Part shown: positions 8,304 to 18,400 of the stretch, in pieces
Layout of the letters: the number at the start of each line of letters is the position of its first letter
Position numbering within the stretch: the first letter of the stretch is position 1
Assembly (NCBI GenBank): GCA_044361315.1
Contig: JBIKJA010000014.1
Location: forward strand, 1 to 64,000
DNA length: 64,000 bases
Direction: 5' to 3'
DNA from: Crocinitomix sp044361315
GTDB lineage: Bacteria > Bacteroidota > Bacteroidia > Flavobacteriales_D > Crocinitomicaceae
Translations under genes and position numbers: made by a program
The notes under the pieces: generated by a model
Told to the model about the DNA's origin: nothing
Database searches by the model: none
Seen by the model: only the letters and a program-made list of their open reading frames with translations

Positions 8304-9458
8304 ATGAAAATATACCAACTGATTATGTTAAGAAATCTACTTTCTATTTTTTCGCTTTCTTTTTTAGGTAGCGTTTATGCACAAACTACAACTTCTGGAA
8401 GTTACGTTTTTGATGGACAAACACGAGAATATCGAGTGTACATTCCTGCCGCTTACGATGGATCAACTCCTGTTCCACTGGTATTTAATTTGCATGGCTA
8501 TGGATCCAATAATTTGGAGCAGGAACAATACGGTGATTTTCGGGCGATAGCTGATACAGCAAATTTTATTATTGTTCATCCAATGGGCTTGACGGATTTA
8601 TTTGGTTCGACTCATTGGAATGCTTTTGGCACTTCTGACGTAGATGATGTTGGGTTTTTATCCTCTTTAATTGACACGATTTATGCGGCTTATAATATTG
8701 ACGGCAATCGGATTTACAGCACAGGAATGAGTAACGGTGGTTTTATGAGCCATAAATTGGCGTGTTTGTTAAGCGGAAGAATTGCTGCGGTTGCTTCGGT
8801 GACAGGATCAATTACCACCACTGAAATTGATGCGTGTATTACCAATCATCCAATGCCAGTGATGCAAATTCATGGAACGGAGGATGAGACAGTTCCTTAC
8901 GACGGGAACGTTATTTTTATGCCTGTTGAAGATGTGGTGGCGCACTGGGTAAGTTTCAACGAATGCTCAAACGAACCGATAACGACCACCTTACCAGACA
9001 TAGATCCAACAGACGGTTGTACAGTGACGCATTATTTATATGATGATGGACTTTTAGGAAGCACGGTTGAATTTTACAAGGTAATCAATGGTGGTCATAC
9101 TTGGCCTGGATCGGCTTTTGACATTGGTGTAACCACCTACGATTTTGATGCCTCGAAAGAGATTTGGCGGTTTTTCAGCAAGTATTCAATGATTGAATTA
9201 ACAAGCAGTTTTGCTGAAGAAGAAGTTGGTTTTACTTTTGACGTTTATCCTAATCCAAGTAATGAAAGTGATGTAACCCTGAATTTTTCTACTTTAGAAG
9301 ATAAATTTATTACCATAACAAATTTAATGGGACAAGTGATTTATCAAGAAATGGTTATTCAACCAATTGTTGAGATTAATTTGTCAAACCAAGGAATTTA
9401 TTTGGTGACTGTTGAAGTAGAAGGTCAAATTTGGACAGAAAAAATTATTCGCAACTAG
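8304..9458 (+). CDS. Secreted PHB-depolymerase-type esterase with T9SS tail
   Basis: The protein has 384 residues. The first ATG is at 8304; ATG 8325 (MLRNLLSIFSLSF) gives a neater signal peptide ending near AQ, so the start may be seven codons later. The catalytic alpha/beta-hydrolase domain (about 35-295) belongs to the esterase/polyhydroxybutyrate depolymerase (LpqC, CE1-like) family: nucleophile Ser143 in GMSNGG, Asp194 in GTEDETVPY, His265 in GGHTWPG, and oxyanion region NLHGYG. The last 75 residues (VYPNPSNES... to KIIRN) form a type A T9SS sorting domain, so the enzyme should be exported across the outer membrane. The substrate could be feruloyl or acetyl esters or polyesters. Confidence 0.9.
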   Translation: MKIYQLIMLRNLLSIFSLSFLGSVYAQTTTSGSYVFDGQTREYRVYIPAAYDGSTPVPLVFNLHGYGSNNLEQEQYGDFRAIADTANFIIVHPMGLTDLFGSTHWNAFGTSDVDDVGFLSSLIDTIYAAYNIDGNRIYSTGMSNGGFMSHKLACLLSGRIAAVASVTGSITTTEIDACITNHPMPVMQIHGTEDETVPYDGNVIFMPVEDVVAHWVSFNECSNEPITTTLPDIDPTDGCTVTHYLYDDGLLGSTVEFYKVINGGHTWPGSAFDIGVTTYDFDASKEIWRFFSKYSMIELTSSFAEEEVGFTFDVYPNPSNESDVTLNFSTLEDKFITITNLMGQVIYQEMVIQPIVEINLSNQGIYLVTVEVEGQIWTEKIIRN

Positions 9459-9498
9459 CCTAAATTTCACTTTTACAGATTTTATTGGAGTAGAAAAA

Positions 9499-10185
9499 AT
9501 GAAAAAAACACCCTTTTTAGTGGTTAGTTTTGTTGTGATGATTTTGGGGGCATGTGCACCTGCGCGCTTTGTTGAACCACTTGACAAAGGGGAATTAACG
9601 GTTGGGGGATCTTTGGGGGGACCTGTGATTAGTTTTGGAGGACCAATTCCAATGCCACTAACTTCGGTTGAAGTGGGGTATGGTTTGGACACTAATTTGA
9701 CTGTATTTGGTGCTTTGCATAAGACAGCTGCCTATTTCGGAAATTTACAGATCGATGCGGGCGTTTCGTACAAATTTTTGAATCAACGAAAATTTGTTCC
9801 CAATCTTTCAGTGAGTCCTTCGTTTAATTTAGTGTACAATTTTGAAAGTAAAGCTGCTAAATTTTGGCCTATTTTGGATGTGAATGCGTATTGGAATTAT
9901 GGCGCTCGGAAAAATTATTTTTATGTAGGTTTTAATAATTATTTTGAGTTATCATCTACGATGGCGAATGAACAGCCTCAGACGCACCATTGGATTTTTA
10001 ACCCCCAACTTGGTCATATTTTAAAGGGAAAGGGTGGGAAATTTCAATTTACAGCAGAAATTAAATTTTTAGCGCCTTATGCCGATAATTCGACCGCTTT
10101 TATTCCGTACCAAAGTTTGACAGGATCAAGAGGAGCAACAGGGTTTTATTTGGGAGGTAGATGGATAATAGGTAAAAACAACTGA
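9499..10185 (+). CDS. Small lipoprotein, probably outer-membrane barrel
   Basis: The protein has 228 residues. A signal peptide ends with lipobox LGAC (Cys about 18). The rest consists of alternating hydrophobic/polar strands with aromatic girdles and ends GFYLGGRWIIGKNN, which suggests a small outer-membrane beta-barrel or barrel-like lipoprotein. I do not recognise a family. Its stop overlaps the start of the next lipoprotein (TGATG), so the two are translationally coupled and probably work at the same membrane. Confidence 0.75.
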   Translation: MKKTPFLVVSFVVMILGACAPARFVEPLDKGELTVGGSLGGPVISFGGPIPMPLTSVEVGYGLDTNLTVFGALHKTAAYFGNLQIDAGVSYKFLNQRKFVPNLSVSPSFNLVYNFESKAAKFWPILDVNAYWNYGARKNYFYVGFNNYFELSSTMANEQPQTHHWIFNPQLGHILKGKGGKFQFTAEIKFLAPYADNSTAFIPYQSLTGSRGATGFYLGGRWIIGKNN

Positions 10186-11081
10186 TGATGAAAAATAGTT
10201 ATTTATTGATTGGTATAATCGGATTGTTGTTTTGGGGATGTGAAAAAGGAAATTTAGACAGTTTGGCCTTTCCGAATCAAAAATTAGACGCTTACAAATT
10301 TGAAGCGCAAGATGCTGTTTCAGAAGCTGTTCCTGCAGAGTATGATGTTTTGGCGGCTAACCGAACCTTGGTTTCAATGATCTCCACCGACAAAGAAACG
10401 GGTGAAAAATTTACCATATACGGCGTTTATATCGGGGATATCACACAAATAAATGCGGATACCATTATCCTTTATTGCCACGGACAATCCTTGCACATGG
10501 ACGCCTATTGGCCACGTGCAACCTTGTTGGCGAGTATCATAGAAAAACATAATTATGGTGTGTTTATGATGGATTATCGTGGATACGGAATGTCCGAAGG
10601 GAAAACCACCGAACGTGCACTCTATGAAGATGTAGACGCATCAATTGATTGGCTAAAAAGTAACGGAGCTACTCCGAATAGAACGTTTTATTATGGGTAT
10701 AGTTTGGGCTGCATTCCTGTCATAGAACGAGCCGCCTATCGCACCGATTTTGTGCCTTCCAAAATTATCTTAGAATCGCCGTTGGCTTCGGTGGCGAATT
10801 TGGCACAAAGTTCACTTTTTTTGACGGTCGACCCTAGTTTTGTGTCAACACTTGAATTTAATAATGTCGAGAAAATAAAAGATGTCAATGTACCACTTTT
10901 GTGGATTCATGGGGTGGAAGATGATTACATTGAAATTGAAAATGGCGAATTAATTTATGAAAATTACCAAGGAGTTTATAAGGATGCAGCCCGTATTGAT
11001 GGAGCTGGTCATGGTGATATTCCAAAAGTAATGGGGTATGCGAATTACCTCGAAAAATTAAGATCCTATATTCGCCTTTAA
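10185..11081 (+). CDS. Alpha/beta-hydrolase lipoprotein (BEM46-like)
   Basis: The protein has 298 residues. The signal peptide has Cys19 in FWGCEKG, so it is a lipoprotein. The hydrolase fold starts at about 90 (YCHGQSLHM). The triad is Ser173 in GYSLGC, Asp246/247 in HGVEDD and His276 in GAGHGD; the DYRGYGMSEG loop is typical of BEM46/serine aminopeptidase S33-like hydrolases. The substrate is unknown. The start is either ATG 10185, overlapping the previous stop by one base, or the ATG three bases on. It forms a two-gene unit with the barrel-like lipoprotein. Confidence 0.87.
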   Translation: MMKNSYLLIGIIGLLFWGCEKGNLDSLAFPNQKLDAYKFEAQDAVSEAVPAEYDVLAANRTLVSMISTDKETGEKFTIYGVYIGDITQINADTIILYCHGQSLHMDAYWPRATLLASIIEKHNYGVFMMDYRGYGMSEGKTTERALYEDVDASIDWLKSNGATPNRTFYYGYSLGCIPVIERAAYRTDFVPSKIILESPLASVANLAQSSLFLTVDPSFVSTLEFNNVEKIKDVNVPLLWIHGVEDDYIEIENGELIYENYQGVYKDAARIDGAGHGDIPKVMGYANYLEKLRSYIRL

Positions 11082-11253
11082 AAGTGGGTGCGCACAAGGG
11101 TTGACGATTGATAACTTTTGAATGGTTATTGTGATAAAAACTTTCGATTTACAACCCAAAAGCTAAAATTGAACTAATATTTATATTTAATAGTGGAATT
11201 CCTTTGATTTGAAGTGATAAAAGGTGAAATTTGTCCTTTATAGCTAATATCGA

Positions 11254-11400
11254 ATGAATTCGGATCAAAATAGTGAAACAAAAAAATGGTATAACAACCC
11301 ATGGCTTCAACGCATTGGCTGGGCTGGTTTCTTCTTTTTTTTGATTAAAGGATTGATTTGGTTGGCTGTTTTTTTTGGGTTGTTTAAATGGATAGGTTAA
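11254..11400 (+). CDS. Small membrane protein, 48 residues
   Basis: ATG 11254 to TAA 11398-11400. A polar, acidic/basic N-terminus with KKWYNNPWLQRIGWAG is followed by about 25 strongly hydrophobic residues (FFFFLIKGLIWLAVFFGLF) and a short positive end. This pattern (charged head, WGxxGFxFFxIKGLIWL helix) resembles a small conserved protein I believe is common in Flavobacteriales, usually left without a function. It would sit in the inner membrane with one helix. It lies 172 bp downstream of the hydrolase lipoprotein gene on the same strand. Confidence 0.7.
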   Translation: MNSDQNSETKKWYNNPWLQRIGWAGFFFFLIKGLIWLAVFFGLFKWIG

Positions 11401-11734
11401 TTCTAACGTAAATACATCTTACTAATTTACACTCTCAGGGAGTCGATTTTATATCTGTAAACTATCTTTACTTGAAATTTTCGCACGTAAATTACGGTTT
11501 GCTCAAATGAATAGGTTGATTCTTTTCCCAAACTGAACCATTCAACTTTTTTAGATGCTTTGTGGCGCGATTTTGTAATCAACCTCACTCACTCTTAAAC
11601 CAAATTTCAGAACCGAGTGCAGAAATTACTCGAACTAATAAAACTGATAAAAATCAGTTACCATTCCCTTGAATATGACAGTTTAATGACACTAAGAAGT
11701 AATTAAACCTCCAATTTTGCACAAAATTCAGAAT
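11401..11734. other. Intergenic stretch with no confident feature
   Basis: About 330 bp lie between the small membrane protein and the TonB receptor. I see no convincing gene. The string ccAATTTTG at about 11712-11719 is one mismatch from a TAnnTTTG -7 element and lies 16 bp before the receptor ATG at 11735, so it may be its promoter. Confidence 0.4.
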
Positions 11735-14089
11735 ATGGTAAAGCGACTTGGTTTAATTTTAGTGTTCATTTCATCATTGGCATATAGTCAATCGTATCAA
11801 ACTGTGCGCGGAACGATAAAAGAATCATTCACTGAACGGTCGATTGATAGTGTGGTGGTGACCTTACTTTCTGAAAACGTAAAGTACATGGAAACGACTA
11901 GTGATGCCAAAGGAAATTTCGTGTTTACGAACGTTGAAATTGGATTCTATGATATTCAATTTAATCATCCAAACTACACATCTTTTATTCAACCCGCCAT
12001 TACCGTTACGGTGAGTAAAGAAACGGTTTTGAATAGCGTGATGGAAAATAGTGCAAAGACTTTAGATGAAGTTCAAGTAACATTCACAAAAGAAAGAGGG
12101 ATTCCAAATAACGAAATGGCGAACTCCAGCGTTTTTTCCATTGAACCATCTGATGCGCGACGAATAGCAGGAGGCCTAGATGATCCTATTCGTGTTGCAG
12201 GGACCTTACCAGGTGTTACTGCCTCATCTAGCTTTTCGGCCAACTTTGTGTCAATTCGTGGAAATTCGCCACGCAGTTTAAAATACCAAATGGAAGGTGT
12301 TGAATTGCCCAACCCAACTCATTTTGCACGTATTGGAGGTTCAGGTGGAACATTTACGATTTTTAGTATGCAATTGATGGACAAATCTGACTTTTATACG
12401 GGTGCTTTTTCCTCACAATTTGGAGACGCTTTAGGAGGTGTATTTGATGTTAAGTTTAAAAAAGGAAATTCAGAACAACACGAAATGACATTTCAAATTG
12501 GTTCGTTAGGTGTCGATTTGGGCTCAGAAGGTCCTCTTTCAAAAAAAAATAATTCGTCTTATGTGTTCAATTATAGATACGCCACGGTTGGTTTAGGTAG
12601 AATTGGAAACCCGTCCTCACCGACCTATCAAGATTTTTCGTTCAACGTTGATGTTCCCTTAGCAAAGTCGAGAGCGAAATTGCAATTCTTCGGTATTGCG
12701 GGCACAAGTGACCGAACAAGAGCCGCGTTAAAAGATAGTGCCGACTGGAAAGAAAGTCTTGACAGAACGACCTTATATTTAGCGTCAACGACCGTTACAG
12801 TAGGTGGTGTATATAAAAAATTCGTCGGCAAAAAATCTGTTTTTAAAGCAACAGTTATCGGCAGCTATTCGAAACAGTCGGACAATAAAGATTATATCCA
12901 AAATAACTTTTCAATTATCAATCAAAAGATTAATGAATATACCTCCATTCCTATCACAGCAGCATTATCCTTTAAACATAAATTTGGAATACGGCATAGC
13001 AACATCACCGGCTTAAGTTATAACACAACCGCTCATGATTGGAGAGCTGAAAAATATAGCTTTAATCAAAATAGACAACTCGTTTTAATGGACGGTACCG
13101 GCAGAAGCAATCTTTTTCAAGCCTATACGCAATCTAAATTTTCACTCACTGATAAATTCGAACTATTGGCAGGCATACACTTTTTGCAGTATGATGTAAC
13201 TAATCAGTACACACTTGAACCAAGGGTAAGTCTAAATTATCAATTAAATTCAAAGCATAGTCTCTCCTTATCTTCAGGCATGCACAGCCAAGTTGAGAAT
13301 TATGCAACTTACTTATACGAACAGACAAATACCATGGAAGAAACAGTTTTTCCGAATAAAAATTTAGGCCTTGCAAAAGCGATTCATTACATCATAGGTT
13401 ATAAAGGAAAAGTGTTCACGAATCACCGCTTAAGAATTGAAGCTTATTATCAGCAATTATATAATGTGCCGGTAGACAGTTTTGCATTCTCAACCATCAA
13501 CCTGGAAGAATTAAGTGATTTAAGAGCACTCACTAATGGTGGAACAGGACAAAACTATGGAATAGATTTAGGTTTTGAAAGATATACGGATAACGGTCTC
13601 TATTACATTTTTAACTCAAGTTTTTGGAGATCGTATTATACAGGTGTTGATGGAATTCAAAGAAGTACGGCATTTGATAATAAATTTAATTTGCGTTTTA
13701 TCGTTGGAAAAGAATACAAATTAAGGGCGTCTGCAACAAAAAAAGGCGTTGATCGATTCAGAGCATTTAGTTGGAACGAAAGTTTTAACATCCTAGGAGG
13801 ACACGTTTACACGCCATTGGATTTTGTAAATTCTAAACTTGAGCAAGAAACAATCTATGATGAGTCCTTGGCATTTACGCAAACGGGAGAAACCTTACTC
13901 TTTTTGGACTTTAATTTTAGTTATACTATCAACAAGAAAGAACGCAAAACGGTTTGGGCCATTCAAATCAAAAATTTATTAAATAATGGAAATGCCTTAT
14001 ATCGCGAATATGATACGGTGCTGGACAAAGAGGTTGTGGTAAAATCAACTAGTTTCTTTCCGAATATTTACTATAGATTGGAGTTTTAG
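11735..14089 (+). CDS. TonB-dependent receptor with carboxypeptidase-like N-terminal domain
   Basis: The protein has 784 residues from ATG 11735 (an in-frame TTG at 11717 is less likely). The signal peptide ends near YSQS. Residues about 25-105 form a carboxypeptidase-D regulatory-like beta-sandwich. The plug domain (about 110-240; GTLPGVTASSSFSANFVSIRGNSPRSLKYQ) and a 22-strand-type barrel ending in ...FPNIYYRLEF with a terminal Phe complete an outer-membrane receptor. It imports a ligand using TonB energy. No SusD partner is adjacent, so it is not a SusCD pair; the ligand (metal chelate, vitamin or other) is unknown. It stands alone, with converging minus-strand genes after it. Confidence 0.9.
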   Translation: MVKRLGLILVFISSLAYSQSYQTVRGTIKESFTERSIDSVVVTLLSENVKYMETTSDAKGNFVFTNVEIGFYDIQFNHPNYTSFIQPAITVTVSKETVLNSVMENSAKTLDEVQVTFTKERGIPNNEMANSSVFSIEPSDARRIAGGLDDPIRVAGTLPGVTASSSFSANFVSIRGNSPRSLKYQMEGVELPNPTHFARIGGSGGTFTIFSMQLMDKSDFYTGAFSSQFGDALGGVFDVKFKKGNSEQHEMTFQIGSLGVDLGSEGPLSKKNNSSYVFNYRYATVGLGRIGNPSSPTYQDFSFNVDVPLAKSRAKLQFFGIAGTSDRTRAALKDSADWKESLDRTTLYLASTTVTVGGVYKKFVGKKSVFKATVIGSYSKQSDNKDYIQNNFSIINQKINEYTSIPITAALSFKHKFGIRHSNITGLSYNTTAHDWRAEKYSFNQNRQLVLMDGTGRSNLFQAYTQSKFSLTDKFELLAGIHFLQYDVTNQYTLEPRVSLNYQLNSKHSLSLSSGMHSQVENYATYLYEQTNTMEETVFPNKNLGLAKAIHYIIGYKGKVFTNHRLRIEAYYQQLYNVPVDSFAFSTINLEELSDLRALTNGGTGQNYGIDLGFERYTDNGLYYIFNSSFWRSYYTGVDGIQRSTAFDNKFNLRFIVGKEYKLRASATKKGVDRFRAFSWNESFNILGGHVYTPLDFVNSKLEQETIYDESLAFTQTGETLLFLDFNFSYTINKKERKTVWAIQIKNLLNNGNALYREYDTVLDKEVVVKSTSFFPNIYYRLEF

Positions 14090-14227
14090 AAGTATGGGAT
14101 TGGTCATAAGGCACCATGCATAAAGCTCTATTACTTTCTTTTTTCGAAATAGGCTGAACTGTCAGTAAAATGTTTTTGTAAATGTTACAACTAAAAACGA
14201 ATACTTACACTGGGACAACACCATTTA

Positions 14228-14881
14228 TTAAGCACCATGTTCGTTAAAGTTCACTTGAATAAATGACAAAATCTTATCGATAAAAACTTGGTCTTCTATC
14301 AAGCCGTGAACTTCTAAATCATGTTGAAAATTGGCGAGTTGATCAAATAAAATCTGGAAGGATAATTCGAACTGTAACTCATTGTGAATTGCGGTCAACT
14401 GCGCTTTTAAATGATCTAATTGCAAGATAATCTCGTTGTTATGGGTATGTAAGAAATGAGTTAAAACAAAGTTTTTATGTTGCTCCGAATAATTTCCTTT
14501 AAGTAAATTTTCCACGAATAAAAAAAGAACTTGCTCTTCGTGCATGATGTGTTTGATAAGGCTTACGCGATGCGCGTCTAAATAAAGCAAAAAACCTATT
14601 AACGCTTTAAATTCACCTCCGAATTTGGCATAAAGTTGGTGTACGGTATTTCCAATTTTGGGTAGAGTATGATTGAGATAAATGACATGACTTTGTTTGA
14701 GGTATTGAAAAATTTCATTGAGTTCAAATTTATCAAAAGCTTTGGCATTAAATTGATTCGGCTCGAGAAATGGATCTTCAATCACATCCATAAGTTCTTT
14801 CGAGACAGCGGAGTCTTGTTCAAATCGACTGCGAGTTTCTAGCCAATGCATTTGCCGAATTAATTCATTTTGGTAGATCAT
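14228..14881 (-). CDS. Hemerythrin-like / Ric-family iron protein
   Basis: The protein has 217 residues from ATG 14881; an in-frame TTG lies 18 codons upstream. The C-terminal two thirds show the spaced His/Glu pattern of a four-helix hemerythrin fold: QSHVIYLNHTLPKIG, then HIMHEEQVLFLFVENLL (HxxxE), then THFLHTHNNEI. This matches the di-iron repair proteins ScdA/YtfE (Ric) implicated in nitric-oxide and oxidative-stress recovery, though the usual N-terminal ScdA_N segment is not evident. It is likely cytoplasmic. The metal ligands are read from spacing only. Confidence 0.72.
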   Translation of the reverse strand: MIYQNELIRQMHWLETRSRFEQDSAVSKELMDVIEDPFLEPNQFNAKAFDKFELNEIFQYLKQSHVIYLNHTLPKIGNTVHQLYAKFGGEFKALIGFLLYLDAHRVSLIKHIMHEEQVLFLFVENLLKGNYSEQHKNFVLTHFLHTHNNEIILQLDHLKAQLTAIHNELQFELSFQILFDQLANFQHDLEVHGLIEDQVFIDKILSFIQVNFNEHGA

Positions 14882-15008
14882 TTTATTGCTTGATTTGTGT
14901 TCATCAAAAGTAAACCTAAAGTCAAGGTGAGACAATACCTTAAAAGCGTTAAAAGCGGAGAAATGAACCCCCTAAAAACGGTATTTTGCAGATGTTAGCA
15001 CGAAGAAA

Positions 15009-15332
15009 CTATGCTTCGGTAGTTGGTCCACCAAAATTCATAGGAATCCCATTCGAAAGGTCAAGTGTTTTGATTTTACCATGAATCGATTCAAACTTAT
15101 TGAGGTTGTCTCTCAAAGCAAGCATTAATTTTTTGGTATTCTCAGGCGTCATAACGATTCTAGATTTTACCTTACCTTTAGGAACACCTGGCATTAGTTG
15201 AATAAAATCGATGATGAACTCACTGGTTGAATGGGTGATAATCGACAAATTAGAATAATGACCTTCTGCCACTGCTTCGGGCAATTCAATGTTGATATGG
15301 TTTTGATTTTTTTGATCTACTGGCTCTTTCAT
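15009..15332 (-). CDS. DUF3467 family protein
   Basis: The protein has 107 residues and matches the small DUF3467 family: INIELPEAVAEGHYSNLSII, STSEFIIDFIQLMPGVPKGKVKSRIVMTPENTKKLM. No function is established. It is soluble. It begins 80 bp after the rpoC stop, on the same strand, and is separated from it by an intrinsic terminator, so it may be read partly by readthrough from the RNA polymerase operon. I believe this position after rpoC is conserved in Flavobacteriales. Confidence 0.88.
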   Translation of the reverse strand: MKEPVDQKNQNHINIELPEAVAEGHYSNLSIITHSTSEFIIDFIQLMPGVPKGKVKSRIVMTPENTKKLMLALRDNLNKFESIHGKIKTLDLSNGIPMNFGGPTTEA

Positions 15333-15357
15333 CTTCTTAATTATGTGGCATAAAGAT

Positions 15358-15392
15358 ACAAAAAAAACGTCTCAACTAGGTTGAGACGTTTT
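15358..15392 (-). terminator. Intrinsic terminator of the rpoBC operon
   Basis: A 13-bp perfect stem (15364-15376 and 15380-15392) with a 3-nt loop is followed on the minus strand by a run of Ts (15358-15367 on the plus strand is A-rich). It lies just after the rpoC stop. Confidence 0.9.
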
Positions 15393-15412
15393 ATAAAAAA
15401 TTAATCCAAAAT

Positions 15413-18400
15413 TTATTTAGCTTCTGTCAATTGATCATATTCAGCTTGGCTTCCAACGATCAGTTTTTGAAACTCTCGAAATCCTGTTCCAGCTGGAATT
15501 TGATGTCCAACGATTACGTTTTCCTTCAATCCTAACAAGAAATCTTCTTTTCCATTTAACGCTGCTTCATTCAATACTTTTGTGGTTTCTTGGAATGATG
15601 CGGCAGAAATGAAGCTTCGAGTTTGTAATGAAGCTCTGGTAATCCCTTGCAATACCGGAGAAGAAGTTGCATGAACGGCATCTCTTGCGTCAACTAAATT
15701 TTTATCTTTTCGTTTCAGCATTGAATTTTCATCTCTTAATCTTCGTGCAGAAATAATTTGACCTGCTTTCATCGTGTCGGATTCTCCTGGATCAACTACT
15801 ACTTTTTTACCGTATAAAGCATCGTTTTCTTCAAAGAATTCTGCTTTATGAACAGATTGTCCTTCTAATAATTTTGTATCTCCAGCTTCTAAAATATCAA
15901 CTTTCAACATCATTTGGCGAACGATCACCTCAAAATGTTTGTCGTTAATTTTAACCCCTTGAAGACGGTAAACCTCTTGAACTTCATTTACCAAATACTC
16001 TTGCACAGCAGTTGGTCCTTTAATGTTTAAGATGTCTTTTGGCGTAATTGCTCCATCAGTTAAAGATTGACCAGCTTTGATATAGTCGTTCTCTTGAACC
16101 AAGATGTGTTTCGAAAGTGGAGCCAAATATTTACGTTTTTCGCCCGTTTTCGATTCAATAATTACCTCTCTGTTACCTCGTTTAATTTTACCGTAAGAAA
16201 CAATACCATCAATTTCAGAAACTGTTGCAGGATTAGAAGGATTTCTAGCCTCGAATAACTCAGTTACTCGTGGAAGACCTCCTGTGATATCCCCAGTTTT
16301 TCCAGAAACTCTTGGAATTTTCACCAAAATTCTACCTGCTTCAATTTTATCTCCGTCGTTAACGATGATATGCGCCCCAACTGGTAAGTTATATGAACGA
16401 AGTTCTTCTTTAGTTTTTGGATCAACGATCATTACGGTAGGAACATTCTTCTTTCTTCTGTTCTCCGTAATTACCTTTTCTCTAAATCCTGTTTGCTCAT
16501 CGATTTCTTCACGGTAAGTGTCTCCTTCGAAAATGTTATCGAATACAACCAAACCTTTATTTTCAGAAAGGATTACAGCATTGTACGGATCCCATTTACA
16601 AATTACCTCACCTTTTTTAACACGTGTATTTGGTTTCGCAACTAGCTGCGCACCATAAGGTACGTTTGCAGTCATCATCACAATTCCAGTGTCTGGGTGA
16701 GAAATTCTAGCTTCTCCAGATCGACCTAAGATCATTTCAACCTTATTTCCATCTTTATCGATTGATTCAACCGTTTTTAATTCTTCAATTTCAAGATAAC
16801 CATCAAATTTCGCAAGTAAATTTGACTCGTCTGTGATGTTCGAAGCAGTACCCCCAACGTGGAACGTACGTAGTGTTAACTGTGTACCCGGCTCACCGAT
16901 TGACTGTGCAGCGATAACACCAACAGCGTCACCTTTAACAGCCATCTGACCTGAAGACAAGTTTCGTCCGTAACATTTTGCACAAACTCCACGCTTCATT
17001 TCACATGTCAATACAGAACGAACTTCTAATTCCTCGATATCCGCATCTTGAATTTTCTTCGCGACTCCTTCAACGATTTCAACACCAGCCTCAACAATAA
17101 CATCTTCAGTTCCAGGATAATGAACATCATGAACAGTAACACGTCCTAAAATACGATCGTAAAGCGATTCAACGATATCATCGTTTTTCTTTAAGGCAGA
17201 AACAACAACTCCTCTTAACGTTCCACAATCGTTCTCATTAATAACAACATCTTGCGCAACGTCCACCAAACGACGAGTTAAATAACCAGCATCCGCTGTT
17301 TTTAACGCTGTATCGGCCAAACCTTTACGAGCACCATGTGTTGAAATAAAGTACTCCAATACCGAAAGACCTTCTTTAAAGTTTGATAAAATCGGGTTTT
17401 CAATAATGTCTTGTGAAGATGAACCTGATTTTTGTGGTTTTGCCATCAAGCCCCTCATTCCAGATAACTGTCTGATTTGCTCTTTAGAACCCCTTGCACC
17501 AGAATCCATCATCATATAGATCGAGTTGAATCCTTGCTGATCGCTGATCAAACGCGTCATCAATACCGATGTTAAACGGGTATTGGTATGCGTCCAAATA
17601 TCAATAATTTGGTTGTAACGCTCGTTGTTGGTAATTAGACCCATGTTGTAGTTCAACATAACTTCATCTACCTCACGATTTGCTTTTTCAACCATCACTT
17701 CTTTTTCTGGTGGAATGATAACGTCATCCAATACGAATGATAATCCACCTTTAAATGCCATGTGATAACCTAATCCTTTAATATCATCCAAGAATTGCGC
17801 TGTTCGAGCTGTGCCACAAACTGCTAATACTTTAGAGATAATATCTCTTAATGCTTTTTTAGTTAAGATATCGTTCACGTAACCAACTTCATTAGGCACT
17901 AATTCGTTAAAAATTACTCTACCAACCGTGGTATCAATAATTCTTCGAACTAATTCACCGTTTTCATCAACGTCAAAAGTACGAACCTTAATTCCAGCGT
18001 GCATATCAACTGCACCTTCGTTTTTGGCAATAATCACCTCTTCTGGTGAATAAAAGGTCATACCTTCTCCGGCAACTTTAACCGTTTCAGTTGATTTTTT
18101 CAACTTAGTGATATAGTAAAGACCTAACACCATGTCTTGAGAAGGCACCGTTATAGGCGCACCATTCGCAGAGTTACGGATGTTATGAGAAGAAAGCATT
18201 AAAATTTGAGCTTCTAAAATTGCGGCATTTCCAAGAGGCAAATGCACCGCCATTTGATCCCCATCGAAATCGGCATTGAATGCAGTACATACTAATGGAT
18301 GCAAACGAATTGCTTTTCCTTCGATCAATTTCGGCTGGAAAGCTTGAATCCCAAGTCTGTGCAGTGTTGGTGCCCGGTTCAAAAGAACTGGATGGCCTTT

